DNA from: an uncultured Oscillospiraceae bacterium
Lineage (GTDB): Bacteria > Bacillota > Clostridia > Oscillospirales > Ruminococcaceae
Assembly (NCBI GenBank): GCA_934527255.1
Contig: CAKTAM010000008.1
Location: 1-32,604, forward strand
Direction: 5' to 3'
Length of the DNA: 32,604 nt
Position numbers and translations under genes: made by a program. The notes below the pieces were generated by a model. The model was not told the DNA's origin, made no database searches, and worked only from the letters and a program-made list of their open reading frames with translations. Below, piece after piece: positions 30,225-32,604 of the stretch. Positions within the stretch are counted from its first letter, which is position 1, and every line of letters begins with the position of its first letter.

Positions 30225-30279
30225 CAGGGCCACAGGCGCAAAAGCGGCGTCCGGCCCGCTGCAGAAAGGAACAAGCACT

Positions 30280-31794
30280 ATGAAACCTCTGATGCTTTGC
30301 ATTATGGATGGCTTTGGCTGCCGCGACGACAGCCGCGCCAATGCCATTGCGGCGGCGAATAAGCCGTTTCTGGATGAGCTGTTCGCCAAATATCCCCACA
30401 CCCGCATCGGCGCTTCCGGCATGGATGTCGGCCTGCCCGACGGGCAGATGGGCAACAGCGAGGTGGGCCACACCAACATCGGCGCAGGCCGTGTGGTGTA
30501 TCAGGAGCTGACCCGCATCACCAAGGCCATTCAGGACGGCGAATTTTTTGAAAACGACGTGCTGAAGGCCGCCATGGCCAACGCCAAAAAGCCCGGCGCG
30601 GCGCTGCATCTGTACGGCCTGCTGTCGGATGGCGGCGTGCACAGCCACAACGGTCACCTGTACGGCCTGCTGGAGATGGCCCGCCGTGAGGGCGTGGAAA
30701 ACGTGTACGTCCATTGCTTTATGGATGGCCGCGATACGCCTCCGGCCTCCGGCAAGGAATATGTGCAGCAGCTGCTGGACAAGTGCGCCGAGCTGGGCGT
30801 GGGCAAGGTCGCCACGCTGTGCGGCCGCTATTACGCCATGGACCGCGACAACCGCTGGGACCGTGTGAAAAAGGCCTATGATGCGCTGGTGCTGGGCGAG
30901 GGCGAGCACGCCGCCGACCCGGTGGCCGCCATGCAGGCCAGCTATGATAACGATGTCACCGACGAATTTGTGCTGCCGACCGTCATCGGCGAGGGCGGCC
31001 GCATTCAGGCGGGTGACAGCGTGGTGTTCTTCAACTTCCGTCCCGATCGTGCCCGCGAGATCACCCGCACGCTGGTCGACCCCGATTTTACCGGCTTCGA
31101 GCGCAAAAACGGCTGCTTCCCGCTGTATTACGTCTGCTTTACCCAGTATGACGCCACCATGCCCAACGTGCATGTAGCGTTCCGTCCGCAAAGCCTGACC
31201 AACACGCTGGGCGAGTATCTGGCGGCCAACGGCAAGACGCAGCTGCGCATTGCCGAAACCGAAAAATATGCCCATGTGACCTTCTTCTTCAACGGCGGCG
31301 TCGAGGCCCCGTACCAGAACGAGGATCGCGCGCTGATCGCCAGCCCGAAGGTGGCCACCTACGACCTCAAGCCGGAGATGAGCGCCTATGAGGTGGCGGA
31401 CGAGTGCGTGCGCCGCATCGAAAGCGACAAGTACGATGTCATCATCCTCAACTTTGCCAACTGCGATATGGTGGGCCACACCGGTGTGTTTGAAGCTGCC
31501 GTCAAGGCGGTGGAGGCGGTGGATGCCTGCGCCCGCAAGGTCATCACGGCCGTGCTGAACAAGGGCGGCGCGGTGCTGCTGACGGCTGACCACGGCAACG
31601 CCGATTATATGGCGGATGAGGATGGCACCCCCTTTACGGCGCACACCACCAACCCGGTGCCGTTTCTGGTGGCGGGCGCGGGTGATGTGACCCTGCGCGA
31701 GGGCGGCCGTCTGGCGGATATTGCCCCCACCATGCTCAAGCTGATGGGGCTGCCCCAGCCCGCCGAAATGACCGGCGAAAGCATTGTGCTGTAA
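30280..31794 (+). CDS. gpmI: 2,3-bisphosphoglycerate-independent phosphoglycerate mutase
   Basis: A 504-residue dimanganese enzyme converting 3- to 2-phosphoglycerate. The phosphatase-domain start MLCIMDGFG, the phosphoserine nucleophile in MGNSEVGHTNIGAGR (Ser60), the substrate-binding DGRDTPP, and the metal ligands in TADHGNAD and CDMVGHTG are all present. Length is standard. AAAGGA precedes the ATG by nine bases. No promoter is visible in the 55 bases between the terminator and the ribosome binding site, so expression probably depends on readthrough from pgk-tpiA. Confidence 0.97.
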   Translation: MKPLMLCIMDGFGCRDDSRANAIAAANKPFLDELFAKYPHTRIGASGMDVGLPDGQMGNSEVGHTNIGAGRVVYQELTRITKAIQDGEFFENDVLKAAMANAKKPGAALHLYGLLSDGGVHSHNGHLYGLLEMARREGVENVYVHCFMDGRDTPPASGKEYVQQLLDKCAELGVGKVATLCGRYYAMDRDNRWDRVKKAYDALVLGEGEHAADPVAAMQASYDNDVTDEFVLPTVIGEGGRIQAGDSVVFFNFRPDRAREITRTLVDPDFTGFERKNGCFPLYYVCFTQYDATMPNVHVAFRPQSLTNTLGEYLAANGKTQLRIAETEKYAHVTFFFNGGVEAPYQNEDRALIASPKVATYDLKPEMSAYEVADECVRRIESDKYDVIILNFANCDMVGHTGVFEAAVKAVEAVDACARKVITAVLNKGGAVLLTADHGNADYMADEDGTPFTAHTTNPVPFLVAGAGDVTLREGGRLADIAPTMLKLMGLPQPAEMTGESIVL

Positions 31795-31879
31795 GCGCGG
31801 AAGGCGTTTGCTTTGCTCCCCCAAAAAAGAATGCTTTGCTTTTGGGCTGCCGCACGCGGTCAGGGCAAAGCGACAGATG

Positions 31880-31920
31880 CAACGGGCACGGCCGCAGGGC
31901 CGTGCCCGTTGCTGCTTTTT
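31880..31920 (+). terminator. Intrinsic terminator after gpmI
   Basis: Perfect 14-base stem caacgggcacggcc/ggccgtgcccgttg (31880-31893, 31898-31911), a four-base loop and, after four bases, five T (31916-31920). Confidence 0.82.
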
Positions 31921-32232
31921 GGCCCCTGCAGGCCCCGCGGCCGCCCACGGAATGCCAAAACGGGAAAACGCGCCTGAACAGGCTGTCTTTTTGCTGGCGG
32001 CAGGCGGTCTGCCGCCGCGCCCGGGCCGCCTGGCATTACCGGATTGTGAAAAAACGGCCGCGCCCGTCGAACAGGCGACGGCAGAATACCCGCAGGCGGC
32101 AAAGCGGGAGGCCTGCGGCGGCCTTGAAAAAGCGCGGGCCGCCATAGCTGCTGTACCGTCCGTTTGGCGCACAGGGCGGCCCATATGGAAAAACTGACGA
32201 AAAAACGGGCCGTTCTTCGGCCACTTCCCAAG

Positions 32233-32260
32233 TTGTATTCCGGGGTGCGGATGCTATAAT
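32233..32260 (+). promoter_or_regulatory. Promoter of the GH42 gene
   Basis: -35 TTGTAT (32233-32238), 16-base spacer, perfect -10 TATAAT (32255-32260). Confidence 0.72.
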
Positions 32261-32310
32261 GAATAGCGTATCAATACTGTTATGGTTCCATTACAGGAGG
32301 AAACGTAGCC

Positions 32311-32604
32311 ATGTCCAACGCACTGTCCATTCTGCCCTTCGGCACGCAATATTACCGCCCGCCCACGCCCCTTGCGGAGGATTGGGAGGCCGACATTGCC
32401 AATATCCGTCGGCACGGCTTCAATACCGTGAAGCTGATGCCCAGCTGGCGCTGGTGCTGCCCTGCCCCGAACCGGATGTATTTTGACGATCTGGATCGGC
32501 TGATGGAGCTTTGCGCCCGGAATGAACTGAAGGTCATTATCAATCCGGTTTTTCCCGCCCCGGCATGGCTGTATCGGCAATACCCCGACTGCCTGATGGA
32601 GACG
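32311..32604 (+). CDS. GH42 beta-galactosidase, N-terminal part
   Basis: Partial gene: 98 codons before the right edge, with no stop. The N-terminus FGTQYYRPPTPLAEDWEADI, then IRRHGFNTVKLMPSWRW and YFDDLDRLMELCARNELKVI, is the standard start of a GH42 TIM barrel. GH42 enzymes hydrolyse beta-galactosides from plant or host glycans; the catalytic glutamates lie beyond the window. There is no signal peptide, so it should be cytoplasmic. AGGAGG is ten bases before the ATG and the promoter is about 50 bases upstream. Confidence 0.88.
   Translation, partial: MSNALSILPFGTQYYRPPTPLAEDWEADIANIRRHGFNTVKLMPSWRWCCPAPNRMYFDDLDRLMELCARNELKVIINPVFPAPAWLYRQYPDCLMET

Larger units (their letters stand above)
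31795..32310. other. Intergenic region between gpmI and the GH42 gene
   Basis: A 516-base stretch. It holds a cccaaaa/ttttggg hairpin (31820-31846), the gpmI terminator (31880-31920), one copy of ccgcaggcgg (32090-32099) and the GH42 promoter (32233-32260). No gene is supported. Confidence 0.6.

Noticed and set aside
28035..30479. An 814-residue minus-strand open frame opposite pgk and tpiA
   Set aside because: Shadow of highly biased glycolytic genes; no domain or ribosome binding site.
30061..32184. A 707-residue minus-strand open frame opposite gpmI
   Set aside because: Shadow frame; gpmI is unambiguous on the plus strand.
1..32604. CRISPR arrays, insertion sequences, prophage genes, tRNA or rRNA genes
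   Set aside because: No regularly spaced repeats, transposase or integrase motifs, or tRNA-like cloverleaf with a T-arm GTTCRA signature were seen in the intergenic regions.

Overview
The window looks like a chromosomal segment of a high-GC Clostridia gut bacterium of the Oscillospiraceae/Ruminococcaceae kind (Faecalibacterium, Gemmiger or Subdoligranulum-like). This is an inference from the strong GC bias of third codon positions, AGGAGG-type ribosome binding sites, near-consensus sigma-A promoters, an FMN riboswitch in front of ribU, and Firmicute-type families (DUF1836, DUF2975, DUF3810). There is no rRNA, tRNA, CRISPR array, insertion sequence or phage gene that I can support.

Layout. 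Positions 1-3856 (minus strand) hold the end of a surface-polysaccharide cluster: fnlA/capE, fnlB/capF and fnlC/capG make UDP-N-acetyl-L-fucosamine, followed by a WbuB-like glycosyltransferase cut by the window edge. Positions 4471-7017 (plus) are a tight run pepT-tadA-SDR reductase. Positions 7367-10728 (minus) carry a GH106-like glycoside hydrolase and a DUF3810 membrane zinc-metalloprotease-like protein. A two-pass membrane protein of unknown function follows at 11005-12192. Positions 12577-15237 (minus) are a three-gene amino-sugar-type operon: a BadF/NagK-like kinase and two different SIS-domain proteins. Then come a PhnP-like metallo-hydrolase (plus), an Rrf2/DUF1836 regulator pair (minus), an SGNH hydrolase (plus), a YtqB/MnmM-type methyltransferase with a structured leader (plus), and a DUF2975-XRE-DUF4153-like membrane/regulator trio (plus).

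Positions 22332-23099 (minus) are a GH125 exo-alpha-mannosidase that lacks its C-terminal half. It diverges from an FMN-riboswitch-controlled ribU. Positions 24335-26571 (minus) are a cation/proton antiporter translationally coupled to an MgtC/SapB-like protein. They diverge from a LysR regulator, and the two promoters overlap. Positions 28071-31794 (plus) are the glycolytic operon pgk-tpiA-gpmI, with an intrinsic terminator between tpiA and gpmI. The window ends inside a GH42 beta-galactosidase.

How it fits together: the segment mixes core metabolism (lower glycolysis, tRNA modification, peptide degradation) with carbohydrate scavenging (GH106-like, GH125, GH42, amino-sugar kinase plus SIS proteins) and capsule or exopolysaccharide synthesis, as expected for a gut saccharolytic anaerobe. 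Intergenic regions are long, very GC-rich and full of hairpins, and a short near-palindrome (ccgcaggcgg) recurs in them. The most interesting leads are regulatory: the overlapping LysR/antiporter promoters with an AT palindrome, the operator-like palindrome of the DUF2975 operon, the leader RNA before the methyltransferase gene, and the dispersed repeat.
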